Part shown: in pieces, positions 1 to 7,705 of the stretch | Position numbering within the stretch: the first letter of the stretch is position 1 | How the letters are laid out: each line of letters starts with the position of its first letter | Assembly (NCBI GenBank): GCA_014802705.1 | Contig: JAAVBR010000041.1 | Coordinates: 1 to 10,475 of the forward strand | From: a bacterium | GTDB lineage: Bacteria; Pseudomonadota; Alphaproteobacteria; Rs-D84 | Length of the DNA: 10,475 bases | Reading direction: 5' to 3' | Translations under genes and position numbers: made by a program | The notes under the pieces: model-generated | The model's database searches: none | Seen by the model: the letters and a program-made list of their open reading frames with translations, nothing else | Told to the model about the DNA's origin: nothing

Positions 1-30
1 CGCGTAGGCGGGAGTGGGCCTCTCAACCTA

Positions 31-106
31 ATAAAGCACTGTGCTTTTAATTTTATAGACCCTATTCCCGCCTGCGCGGGAATGACAAGAAAGGGAAGTG
101 CTTTAT
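31..106. repeat. Nested inverted repeat around a palindromic core
   Basis: The 10-base arm ATAAAGCACT (31-40) is inverted exactly at 97-106. Between the arms is the core hairpin ATTCCCGC-CTGC-GCGGGAAT (64-83), followed by ATGACAAGAAAG. The left arm is also part of a small palindrome, AAAGCAC-T-GTGCTTT (33-47), so it can pair locally or with the distant arm. No coding frame in this stretch is convincing. The core matches the short palindromic intergenic repeats common in alphaproteobacteria. The outer arms may be the ends of a longer element or chance. Confidence 0.6.
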
Positions 107-132
107 GGTGAAATTAAAAACAACGCAAGGTT

Positions 133-177
133 CCCCTCTGGCAAGAGGGGTGGCCCAACGGGCCGGGGTGTCGGCAT
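133..177. repeat. Double-hairpin GC-rich intergenic repeat
   Basis: Two perfect stem-loops lie in tandem: CCCCTCT-GGCA-AGAGGGG (133-150) and GGCCC-AAC-GGGCC (152-164). They are followed by GGGGTGTCGGCAT. The last 14 bases (164-177) recur exactly at 9531-9544, where a shorter GC hairpin precedes them. This marks a second repeat family, distinct from the ATGACA-tailed one. Neither copy lies inside a convincing gene. Confidence 0.6.
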
Positions 178-191
178 CTGAACTCTGAACT

Positions 192-264
192 CTAAAAAAA
201 TCCCCTAAGGTCCACCCACGCAAACTATGTTTGCGCGGGGCCCGAAAGACGGGGATTTTTTTAG
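192..264 (-). terminator. Long A/T-flanked terminator of the 109-residue gene
   Basis: A perfect 14-bp inverted repeat (192-205 with 251-264) reads AAAAAAATCCCC into GGGGATTTTTTT on the minus strand and begins at the stop codon of the gene at 261-590. It contains a second perfect hairpin, CGCAAAC-TAT-GTTTGCG (219-235), and an alternative one, CCCG-AAAGA-CGGG (241-253). The closing U-run fits an intrinsic terminator. The mirrored A and T tracts could also stop plus-strand transcription. The loop is unusually long for a simple terminator. Confidence 0.65.
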
Positions 265-590
265 GAACGTTCTTTGTCTTTTTGGGCGCGGGCATGGGCG
301 TCACGAATCCGCGTTTCCATGGCGCGATAATCACGCCGGGCCTGGCCCACGGTCAAATGCCAAACCCCGGCCATCAACCCGGCCAACACCGCCCCCATGG
401 CCCCGAAAAAGATAACATTTTTCCACATATCGGACACCCCCTGGGGCGCGTTGGGCGCATCAGACGCGGGGGCGACGGCGGTCTGGGTCGGGGCCGTCAT
501 CCGCGGGGTCGCGGCCATTCCCCGTGCCGGCATCATCGTGCCCCCCACAATGGCCGCCCCCATCAAAAATTTCCGAAACGCTTGATTCAT
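261..590 (-). CDS. Small membrane protein with signal peptide, unknown function (109 aa)
   Basis: I do not recognise this protein. Residues 1-26 look like a Sec signal sequence: basic MNQAFRK, hydrophobic FLMGAAIVGG, and a possible signal peptidase I site after GMA (24-26). A Pro/Ala/Thr-rich linker follows (about 28-52), then a clear membrane helix with small residues (about 58-79), then a charged Arg/Lys/Glu tail (83-109) that probably forms a helix. If the signal is cleaved, the product is a single-pass protein with an extracytoplasmic Pro-rich N-terminus and a cytoplasmic tail. If not, it has two helices. The start is supported by AGGAAAG (596-602), 5 bases before the ATG. It has its own promoter and terminator, so it is probably transcribed apart from the autotransporter gene upstream. 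A role in the envelope is inference only. Confidence 0.7.
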   Translation of the reverse strand: MNQAFRKFLMGAAIVGGTMMPARGMAATPRMTAPTQTAVAPASDAPNAPQGVSDMWKNVIFFGAMGAVLAGLMAGVWHLTVGQARRDYRAMETRIRDAHARAQKDKERS

Positions 591-624
591 ATTATCTTTC
601 CTGTGTTTATTGTCTTTCCTTTAC

Positions 625-652
625 AAGATACATGCCTGGCCAAAATTGTCAA
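625..652 (-). promoter_or_regulatory. Promoter of the 109-residue membrane protein gene
   Basis: On the minus strand a perfect -35 TTGACA (652-647) is followed after 16 bases by TATCTT (630-625), which matches four of six positions of a sigma-70 -10 box. The predicted start near 618 leaves a leader of about 28 bases before the ATG. The promoter begins 6 bases beyond the U-run of the autotransporter terminator, which supports a separate transcription unit. Confidence 0.55.
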
Positions 653-657
653 CCCAT

Positions 658-680
658 AAAAACGGGGCCACCCGGCCCCG
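658..680 (-). terminator. Intrinsic terminator of the autotransporter gene
   Basis: A perfect 7-bp GC stem (CGGGGCC 663-669 with GGCCCCG 674-680, 4-base loop) lies 6 bases after the stop codon of the large minus-strand gene. On that strand it is followed by five T residues (662-658). This is a compact, standard rho-independent terminator. Confidence 0.85.
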
Positions 681-686
681 CTGTTA

Positions 687-3600
687 TCAGAATCGATACG
701 ATCCGCTGAACTTTACCTGGTGCAATTGGATTTCTGAATTATATTGATACCGGTAATCCAGACCAAATTGCCACCCTGTGGACATCAGGTATTCCACCCC
801 GGCCCCCGCATTGATCCACAACGGATCCAGATCCACCGCATAATCGGTATAGTTCTGGGCCGCGGCAAATTTATACTTGGCCTTGTCCGGGGCGCCCAAA
901 ATATCGTATTCCACCCCCGCCGACGCATACGGACGCAATTGCGACCACGCGTTGGGATAGATGCGCTTTTGGGCCATCAATGTGTACCCGGGCGTCACAA
1001 TCGCATAGCCATCGGATTCCACATTCATATAGGCATCGCCATCCACCTTTTCCTTGACCGTAAAGCCCAGGTTATAGCCCCCGCGCATATACAGATTGCC
1101 CACAATATACTGATTCAACCAATCGTGCATGAATCCCCATTCGGTCGTCACCGCCATGGCCGTGCCATCCCCGGTGATTTTACCGACATAGTTCTGTTCA
1201 CGATCAACATTCAGCAAATGCACATCGCCAAACAGGTTGCCATAGATCCGCGCCTTGGTCCCCAGGGTTTTGACCATATAGCCCCCCAGCCCCAAGTTCG
1301 TATCCGACACATCGATATCCACGTGCCCGGCGATATGCTGGCCCGGTAAATAGCCCAATTCTATATCGTCGGAATTGCTGCCCGACATGTGGGACGCGCG
1401 CGCCGTCAACCCCAGGATCAGGGTATCGGAACTCTGCCAATCAATGCCGGCCTGGGCACTGAAACGATTACCATCGGTGCTTTTGCCGTCGGTCAGATTC
1501 TGGCTGTACATGCCGATGTTCAAATCCAACCAAATCTTGTTCAGATTCCGATTACGGTTCCAAATAAATTCGTCCAACATGCGGTCTTCGAAATCACGGA
1601 ACGAGGTGTGTTCGTTCAACACAATGCTGCCCATGATCTGTTCCGCTTCGCGCGGTTGGACCAGGCGGCTGATCCGCGCCAAGGGGGCGCCGTCGCGATA
1701 CGTATTGTAATACTCCATACGATCATAGACTTGCTGGGCCAATTGCGCCACATTGGTGTCTTGGAAGATCAGGGGAATCGCCTCGATCGGGGTGCGGTTA
1801 TAGAACCCATCCGACGCCAATTTCCCGGCAATCATTTCGTCCAAGGCCCCGGCGGCACTGTATTCACCCGCGGTGTGATCCGATTCGCGGCCGACGACTT
1901 CTTGAATCTTAAACACTTCGACCGGGCCGCCAAAGCGCGGATCAAAGACGATATAAATGCTGTCCGCCACGCCGTCGCCATCGGTATCGCGCGTCGTCAG
2001 ATACGCCGGCAAATCTTTCTTGCCCGCCGAGCCGTTGTTGGCAATATTGATCGAATTGATGTAATCAAAGCACTGGGTGCCGTCGGCGTTACAGAATTTG
2101 ACGAACAGATTACGCATCTTTAACGCAAATTCATCCAATCCGCCATCGGCATGCATCAACCAAATGGCCGTGCCTTGGTCCACGATGTCAAACAGATCAA
2201 TCCCAATCTGGGGCGCCCCCAGGGCCGCGCCGTCGACCAATTCTTCACCCAGGTTTGTGATATTCGACACAAATTTGCCATTCACCGACATCAAGGGTTC
2301 CGCCCCGGTCGCGCCGTTGGTAATGGTCCCCAGGGTATTGTCTTCGGCCAGGCTGACCGACGCCCAATAATTGCGGCCGCCCGTTTCGGTCGCGGGCATA
2401 ATCGCCGCGTGGATCAGACTGTTGTCGTTAAAAATATAACTGCCGCCGACGTCCATGGATTTCAGGCCGATAAAGCCGACGCCGCCCGACACATCCCCGC
2501 TCACATTGACCGTCAGCCAATCGTTGGCGACATTATTTGCCTTGCCCCGGGCCAAGATACGCAAATTTTTGGCCACGATGTCGCCCTGGATATCCAAATC
2601 ACTGGTCGTGATGTTCATGGCGCCACTGCTTTGCAGAATGCCGTTCGCCACCACATTCGCCGCGTTCAGGTTATAATTGGCCGATGTCACATTGACATCC
2701 CCATTCGCCATGCCGGCCGTATCCTGTTGCAGGCGGCCCGCAATGGTGAAATCGCCGGCAACCGTCATGCCCCGCCCCGCCAGACTGGCCGTCCCACCGG
2801 TCAGGTCAAATTGGGTCACATTCGTGACATAGGTGCCCGCATCCAATGTCAAGGCGCCGTCCTGGTTATTCACCGCCCCCAGGGTAATGCCATTTTCCGC
2901 CGCCAAACGCAACGTGCCGCGATTATCCACATCGCCCGCAATGATACGATTGGCATGAATATCCACATCCGCCGCTGGTGCCGTCAAAATGTCGCCGGTA
3001 ATCGTGGCCAGATTATCAATATTATATGTCGCCGCCAGGCCCACCGCGTTCAGGTTACCGTCAATCGTCATATTGCGCGCCGCCAGGGTCATGTTATTCT
3101 GACGCAGGTTCAAGGCTCCGCTGGTCCCGCTCAGGTTCCCTTGGACCAGATCGCCCGTCACATCAATATCCGTGTCCACGGTCAATCCCAACACATTCAG
3201 GTTCGCCACAGCGCCATCCGCCACCGCCAGTTCCAAGACATTCCATGTATTCCCGGTGGCCTCTATCCGGCCGGCGTCCACCTGGACAATGGACGACGTC
3301 AACGCGCCCCCATTCAGGGAGACATCGCCACTTTTTACCGTAATTTTGCCGGTGTCAATGGTGCCAATTCCGTTTGCCGTCAAATTCACGGTACCATTGC
3401 TGGTTATATCGCGGGTTTGAATGGCCGATGCATTGACCCGAATCAGCCCCGTGTTGGATGCAATATCGCCTTGGAAATCCGCCAGATTTTTGGCATTGGC
3501 CACCAAGGTTCCCTGGGCATTCTTGACTTCGCCCGAAACAACGATGTTGTCTTGGGACGACAGGCTCAATTTTTTATCCGCCGCAATTTCTATCCCGCCG

Positions 3601-6056
3601 GCCACATTGATGTCCGCCATGTCGCCGGACGTTTCCAGGGTCAATTCATCACTCAACCCCACCAAACCGGCGCTGACACCTTCGTTGGTGCCCATCCAGA
3701 TGCCGTTTTGGATATTGATGGCATTGTCCACATTCGACGACGCCGTTATTCCCGCCTGGATCGGTTGATTATCGGCCACGGCCATGCCGCGCACAATAAA
3801 TTTACCCGTCCCATCCAGGGTGCCCACGTCCACATCATTGACCCGCAGATCAATGACGCCGCCCGCGTTGGCGATCAAGCCCCCATCGACCGTCAAATTA
3901 TTGGTCTGGGTGCCGCCAAAGATAATCTGTTGGCCCGCATTTTCCGCGATCACGTCGCCATTGACCCCGATATTTTCGGCATCAAAGGTCAGGCTGCGCG
4001 CCGCGTCGGTCGCATTGGCGATGATATTGCCGCCAACGCTGATGCTGGTATCCGATTTCAATTCAAAGCCACCCGTTCCACTGGCCGCCACGTTCATGCT
4101 GCCGGCGGTGTCGGGGGTAATCCGGGATGTTGCCACCACGTCACCGTTCACCGTGACCGCGCCGCCAACCTTTAACAAACGCGTGCTGGCCCCCACATTC
4201 AAGACACCGTCATTGCGAACGGCCAAATCGTTTGTAATCTGAATCCCGTCTGTGATCAAGGCATTCATATTCACCATACCGCCATCGACCGCCAACGCCC
4301 CCAGGGTGATATTGCCCCCATCGCTGTCCGATCCGCGAATCGTCATGGTGCCGCCGCTGTTGGTGACCGCGCCGCCGACACTGATCTGGCGCGCCGACAG
4401 CCCCAGTGTCCCGCCCGTATTCGTCACGGTGCCGGTCCCGTCATCCACCGATCCAATGGTGATGGCGCCCCCGACGTCGGTGGACCCCAGAATGGTCAAC
4501 ACACTGTTATTGGCGATATTATCACTGTTGACGACGCTGGCCAATGTGATGGTCGGCGCCTGTATTTTCATAATGCCGCTGTTGCTGACGCCCTGGGCGA
4601 CCAATGCCCCATCCGCGGTGATATTTGTCGTCGACCCGTCCTTCCCGGTAATGCCCCCACCAAGCGTCAAAGAACCATCTTGCGCCGTGGCGGCATTTGC
4701 CACCGTATCAATCGCCAACAACCGGCCATCATTTGCAATAGATGCCGCCTGCAAGGAACCCGCCAGGATCGTCATATTGGCATCGGATCGTGGCTGCAAA
4801 TCCTTTCCAACCTGACCATTATGAATCGCCCCACCCTGCAGGTCAATACCACCGGCTGTAACATTCAAGGTGAATTTATCCGAATAACTGTTCAACGCCG
4901 CCGACCCGCCAAACTTCAATGTGCCGGTTGACACATTAAATGTATTATTGGCGCCCATACCACTTAAATCAAAACCGTCTTTGATATAAGTTTCACCCGA
5001 CATGACCAAATACAAATCCCCAGCATTGGCCAAAGCCCCACCGTTGATTTTTAAATTCTGTCCTGTGATATTCAGTTGTCCCCCCTGTGACAAATTGGAC
5101 ACCGATTCGCCCACAATAACATCACCACTGGCCTTTAATTGCAAAAATTGCCCCGAATTTGTTACCGTTCCGGCAATATCAATATCGCCATCCGTGGCCG
5201 TCAGTCGAACTGCCCCCAATTCATTAAAGAATCCCAATAAGGTCTTAGTTGTGGTCTCGGTGGCCGATTCTGACGCTTCTGTAAACCTAATGCTGCCACC
5301 ACTAATCAGGCTGCCTCCGGCGTCTATAAACCCCTCATCCGTCATGATATCTGTCGGATTTTCGATGCGTTGACTGACCACATTAGCGTGCGCAATATTC
5401 ACCGCCCCTGTGGCCTGGATATTCAGATGCGAAATGGTTGCCACGGTTGCACCAGGCTCCGTCTTACCACTGGTCAATGCCCCCATATCCACCGTCTGGG
5501 CCGCGATCTTCAAATCGCGCATATTTTCCACCGCACCGGGAACAAAGAACGTCCCTGTTTCATCCGACCCATCTGTGCCGATTTTCAAGGCCTTGATACC
5601 GGTCAATTCCAATATCCCCTTGTTATTGATGGACGAAATGGTGGCGTTGATGGGGCTGCTGTTATTCGCCGCCGTCAGGGCAAAGCCGCGATTATTGCCC
5701 GCCAAAACGTTCAAGCCCCCGCCGATGGTCACATCACCCACCGATGTCAGGGTAAAGGTATTGGTATACAGGGTTTTATCTTCCTCGGCTGCATTCAGAA
5801 TACTCAGGCCGCCGGCTGTCCCCGTTTCCGACGTTGCCCAGACGTTCAACGCGCCCCCGGTCTTAAAGGCGCCGTCCACGGTCACCGCCAGTGATTGGGC
5901 GTTATTACCGTATGTTACGACATACGTATTGGTGCCCATATCGGCATTAAGCGGCAGGGTAATATTCCCGCTGTCGTCCGGCGTCAAAAGCTCCTGGGCC
6001 CCCATGGCACCAAACGGCACCAGGCAGCAAACAAAAGAAAATAGTCGTTTAATCAT
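687..6056 (-). CDS. Giant autotransporter adhesin-like protein (type V secretion, 1789 aa)
   Basis: Residues 1-19 form a Sec signal peptide (MIKRLF, hydrophobic core, AMG before Ala20). Residues about 20-1260 are Gly/Asn/Asp/Thr-rich short strands of roughly 20 residues, with recurring phrases such as VGGAVTNSGG and GNITLG (clear at about 540-586). This fits a filamentous-haemagglutinin-like beta-helix passenger. Residues about 1260-1506 are non-repetitive and contain the only Cys pair of the mature protein (1322, 1329), a DTDGDGVAD loop (1357-1365) resembling EF-hand or dockerin calcium sites, and a helical linker. Residues 1507-1789 alternate like a beta-barrel and end in YRF, the usual outer-membrane C-terminal signal. 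By family knowledge the barrel sits in the outer membrane and displays the passenger. I see no protease or lipase motif, so adhesion is inferred. The Shine-Dalgarno is weak (GGAA 14 bases upstream). The gene is monocistronic and divergent from eno. Confidence 0.92.
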   Translation of the reverse strand: MIKRLFSFVCCLVPFGAMGAQELLTPDDSGNITLPLNADMGTNTYVVTYGNNAQSLAVTVDGAFKTGGALNVWATSETGTAGGLSILNAAEEDKTLYTNTFTLTSVGDVTIGGGLNVLAGNNRGFALTAANNSSPINATISSINNKGILELTGIKALKIGTDGSDETGTFFVPGAVENMRDLKIAAQTVDMGALTSGKTEPGATVATISHLNIQATGAVNIAHANVVSQRIENPTDIMTDEGFIDAGGSLISGGSIRFTEASESATETTTKTLLGFFNELGAVRLTATDGDIDIAGTVTNSGQFLQLKASGDVIVGESVSNLSQGGQLNITGQNLKINGGALANAGDLYLVMSGETYIKDGFDLSGMGANNTFNVSTGTLKFGGSAALNSYSDKFTLNVTAGGIDLQGGAIHNGQVGKDLQPRSDANMTILAGSLQAASIANDGRLLAIDTVANAATAQDGSLTLGGGITGKDGSTTNITADGALVAQGVSNSGIMKIQAPTITLASVVNSDNIANNSVLTILGSTDVGGAITIGSVDDGTGTVTNTGGTLGLSARQISVGGAVTNSGGTMTIRGSDSDGGNITLGALAVDGGMVNMNALITDGIQITNDLAVRNDGVLNVGASTRLLKVGGAVTVNGDVVATSRITPDTAGSMNVAASGTGGFELKSDTSISVGGNIIANATDAARSLTFDAENIGVNGDVIAENAGQQIIFGGTQTNNLTVDGGLIANAGGVIDLRVNDVDVGTLDGTGKFIVRGMAVADNQPIQAGITASSNVDNAINIQNGIWMGTNEGVSAGLVGLSDELTLETSGDMADINVAGGIEIAADKKLSLSSQDNIVVSGEVKNAQGTLVANAKNLADFQGDIASNTGLIRVNASAIQTRDITSNGTVNLTANGIGTIDTGKITVKSGDVSLNGGALTSSIVQVDAGRIEATGNTWNVLELAVADGAVANLNVLGLTVDTDIDVTGDLVQGNLSGTSGALNLRQNNMTLAARNMTIDGNLNAVGLAATYNIDNLATITGDILTAPAADVDIHANRIIAGDVDNRGTLRLAAENGITLGAVNNQDGALTLDAGTYVTNVTQFDLTGGTASLAGRGMTVAGDFTIAGRLQQDTAGMANGDVNVTSANYNLNAANVVANGILQSSGAMNITTSDLDIQGDIVAKNLRILARGKANNVANDWLTVNVSGDVSGGVGFIGLKSMDVGGSYIFNDNSLIHAAIMPATETGGRNYWASVSLAEDNTLGTITNGATGAEPLMSVNGKFVSNITNLGEELVDGAALGAPQIGIDLFDIVDQGTAIWLMHADGGLDEFALKMRNLFVKFCNADGTQCFDYINSINIANNGSAGKKDLPAYLTTRDTDGDGVADSIYIVFDPRFGGPVEVFKIQEVVGRESDHTAGEYSAAGALDEMIAGKLASDGFYNRTPIEAIPLIFQDTNVAQLAQQVYDRMEYYNTYRDGAPLARISRLVQPREAEQIMGSIVLNEHTSFRDFEDRMLDEFIWNRNRNLNKIWLDLNIGMYSQNLTDGKSTDGNRFSAQAGIDWQSSDTLILGLTARASHMSGSNSDDIELGYLPGQHIAGHVDIDVSDTNLGLGGYMVKTLGTKARIYGNLFGDVHLLNVDREQNYVGKITGDGTAMAVTTEWGFMHDWLNQYIVGNLYMRGGYNLGFTVKEKVDGDAYMNVESDGYAIVTPGYTLMAQKRIYPNAWSQLRPYASAGVEYDILGAPDKAKYKFAAAQNYTDYAVDLDPLWINAGAGVEYLMSTGWQFGLDYRYQYNSEIQLHQVKFSGSYRF

Positions 6057-6091
6057 ATTTTTTTGTTTAATTCCGTTCCAAATGTGTTTAT

Positions 6092-6121
6092 ATTATGCCA
6101 TATAATTGCTTTGTTCGCCAA
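6092..6121 (-). promoter_or_regulatory. Promoter of the autotransporter gene
   Basis: On the minus strand TTGGCG (6121-6116) and CATAAT (6097-6092, five of six consensus bases) are separated by 18 bases. Transcription would start near 6085, giving a short A-rich leader of about 29 bases with only a poor Shine-Dalgarno. The -35 match is weak. The box lies back to back with the eno -10. Confidence 0.4.
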
Positions 6122-6163
6122 GCAAAAAAGTAACAAGAAAAATTAAATTTTAGGATTAAGGAG
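6101..6163 (+). promoter_or_regulatory. eno promoter -10 box and ribosome binding site
   Basis: A perfect TATAAT (6101-6106) lies upstream of eno. Its best -35 candidate, TTCCAA (6076-6081), is poor and 19 bases away. The leader of about 57 bases is A-rich and ends in AAGGAG (6158-6163), 6 bases before the ATG. This strong ribosome site decides the start and suits a highly expressed glycolytic gene. The -10 is 3 bp from the -10 of the divergent autotransporter promoter, so the two polymerases probably compete. Confidence 0.5.
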
Positions 6164-6169
6164 AAAAAT

Positions 6170-7432
6170 ATGTATTCAATCAAACATGTTCACGCCCGTC
6201 AGATTATGGACAGCCGCGGAAATCCGACCATCGAATGTGATGTCGAATTGTCCGGCGGCGCGTTGGGTCGCGCGGCGGTCCCCAGTGGCGCATCCACCGG
6301 TTCGTTCGAGGCCTTGGAACTGCGCGACGGCGGCAGTGCCTATATGGGCAAAGGTGTTTTGACCGCGGTTAAAAACGTGAACGACACGATCACGCCGGCG
6401 ATCCTGGGGATGGATGCGTCCGACCAGACGGCGTTGGATGAAAAGATGCTGGCCCTGGACGGGACACCGAACAAAGACAAACTGGGGGCGAATGCGATCC
6501 TGGCGGTGTCGATGGCGGCGGCGCACGCGGTGGCGAACCAGAAAAACATTCCTTTATATAAATATATCGCCGAAATTTATGGCAATGCGACACCGGATGT
6601 TTTGCCGCGCCCGATGATGAACATTATCAACGGTGGCGCGCACGCGGACAATGGTCTGGACGCCCAGGAATTCATGATCATCCCCAACGGGGCGAAAAAT
6701 GAATTCGAAGCGATTCGGATGGGATCGGAAATTTTCCACAATCTGAAATCCATTTTAAAGAAAGGCGGCAATTCGACCAACGTCGGTGACGAAGGCGGCT
6801 TTGCACCGAATTTCCATTCGTGCCGCGAAGCGTTGGACACCATTATCGCCGCCATTACCGCCGCCGGTTACAAACCGGGTGACCAAGTGTCGATCGGGCT
6901 GGACGTGGCGTCGTCGGAATTCTTTGCCGACGGTGTGTATAAATTCGAAGGCAACGAATGGTCTGCGGATCAGATGATTGAATTCTATGAAAAACTGATT
7001 GCGGATTATCCGATTATCTCGATCGAAGACGCCTTGGCCGAAGAAGATTGGGATGGTTGGAAAAAACTGACCGAAAAAATCGGCGGCAAATGCCAATTGG
7101 TGGGGGACGACCTGTTCGTGACGAACCCGGCCCGCCTGTCCAAGGGGATTGAAAACGGTGTCGCCAATGCGATTTTGATCAAGGTGAACCAGATCGGATC
7201 CCTGACCGAAACGCTGCGCGCCATCAAAATGGCCCAGGATGCCAAATACGGCGTCATCATTTCGCACCGCAGTGGCGAAACCGAAGACACCACAATCGCC
7301 GACCTGGCGGTGGCGACAAACGCCGGCCAGATCAAGACCGGGTCCATGTCCCGCACGGACCGCATGGCCAAATATAACCAGTTGATCCGTATCGAAGAAC
7401 AACTGGGCACCAGCGCCAAATACGGCCTGTAA
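6170..7432 (+). CDS. eno: Enolase (phosphopyruvate hydratase, 420 aa)
   Basis: Enolase converts 2-phosphoglycerate to phosphoenolpyruvate in glycolysis, in the cytoplasm, using Mg2+. The length is close to the usual 420-430 residues. Visible signatures: the mobile SGASTG loop (39-44); GGAHADNG and AQEF with Glu167; GDEGGFAPN with the catalytic acid Glu208; metal ligands Asp245 (GLDVASSEF), Glu286 (SIEDALAEEDW) and Asp313 (GDDLFVTN); the catalytic base Lys338 (ILIKVNQIG); His366 (SHRSGETEDT); and Lys389 (KTGSMSRTDR). All active-site residues expected from the E. coli enzyme are present. Enolase can also act in the RNA degradosome or on the cell surface in some bacteria, but nothing here shows that. 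The start is set by AAGGAG. Nearby genes are not glycolytic. Confidence 0.99.
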   Translation: MYSIKHVHARQIMDSRGNPTIECDVELSGGALGRAAVPSGASTGSFEALELRDGGSAYMGKGVLTAVKNVNDTITPAILGMDASDQTALDEKMLALDGTPNKDKLGANAILAVSMAAAHAVANQKNIPLYKYIAEIYGNATPDVLPRPMMNIINGGAHADNGLDAQEFMIIPNGAKNEFEAIRMGSEIFHNLKSILKKGGNSTNVGDEGGFAPNFHSCREALDTIIAAITAAGYKPGDQVSIGLDVASSEFFADGVYKFEGNEWSADQMIEFYEKLIADYPIISIEDALAEEDWDGWKKLTEKIGGKCQLVGDDLFVTNPARLSKGIENGVANAILIKVNQIGSLTETLRAIKMAQDAKYGVIISHRSGETEDTTIADLAVATNAGQIKTGSMSRTDRMAKYNQLIRIEEQLGTSAKYGL

Positions 7433-7474
7433 TACATATATATATGTATAATGGGGCGGGGAAACCCGCCCCAT
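7432..7474 (+). other. AT palindrome and GNRA-capped GC hairpin after eno
   Basis: An 18-bp perfect AT-rich palindrome (7432-7449) starts in the last base of the eno stop codon. One base later comes a perfect 10-bp stem, ATGGGGCGGG with CCCGCCCCAT (7451-7460 and 7465-7474), closed by a GAAA tetraloop. Neither strand has a T-run after the hairpin, so it is not a standard intrinsic terminator. It may protect the eno 3' end, weaken transcription, or shape translation of the next gene, whose start is 12 bases further on. Confidence 0.6.
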
Positions 7475-7486
7475 GGAACGTTAAAA

Positions 7487-7693
7487 ATGCTGATGGGGGT
7501 CAACATTTTATTGATGGTTAAATACGTGATCGGCGCACTGATTGTGGTGGGCATTGCCCTGGCACCGGCGTATCTGGCGCGCGTGGCGGGCCGTAAAAAA
7601 TACGACATGCTGTTGGTGCGCGGGTACAGTTGGCTGTTCGGATGGACCGGCATCGGATGGCTGATCGCCCTGTGGTGGGGTGTCAAAAAATAA
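7487..7693 (+). CDS. Small two-helix membrane protein, superinfection-immunity-like
   Basis: Taken from the ATG at 7487 the product has 68 residues. It has two hydrophobic helices (about 10-27 and 46-63) separated by a basic stretch (ARVAGRKKYD). The second helix reads LFGWTGIGWLIALWWG, which closely resembles the GWTxIGWxxALxW signature of the superinfection-immunity family typified by phage T4 Imm. This assignment is from memory of the family. Chromosomal members are widespread and mostly unstudied, so a phage-exclusion role is not implied. An ATG at 7451 would start inside the post-eno hairpin and is unlikely. ATGs at 7493 and 7514 are alternatives. The ribosome site is weak (GGA, 9 bases upstream). 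No promoter is evident between eno and this gene, so read-through from eno is likely. A strong terminator follows. Confidence 0.62.
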   Translation: MLMGVNILLMVKYVIGALIVVGIALAPAYLARVAGRKKYDMLLVRGYSWLFGWTGIGWLIALWWGVKK

Positions 7694-7705
7694 AGTCCCC
7701 GTGGG

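Noticed and set aside
1..14. Possible truncated copy of the palindromic repeat at the left edge (GTAG loop followed by GCGGGA)
   Set aside because: The left arm lies outside the window and the tail reads GTGGGC instead of ATGACA, so it cannot be confirmed.
231..659. A 142-codon plus-strand frame opposite the small membrane protein gene
   Set aside because: Its product is Arg/Gly/His/Pro-rich with no recognisable feature. The minus frame has a promoter, ribosome site, signal peptide and terminator.
2151..4175. A 674-codon open frame on the plus strand, opposite the autotransporter gene
   Set aside because: It mirrors the codon bias of the real minus-strand gene, its product is an implausible His/Arg/Ile-rich sequence with no domain, and it has no ribosome site. 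The minus frame has a signal peptide and a barrel.
6755..7474. A long minus-strand frame opposite eno
   Set aside because: It is a shadow of the eno codon bias; every enolase signature lies on the plus strand.
7451..7486. Start of the small membrane protein at 7451
   Set aside because: This ATG lies at the foot of the post-eno hairpin, would add a non-hydrophobic extension translated from the stem, and has no Shine-Dalgarno. The ATG at 7487 is preferred.
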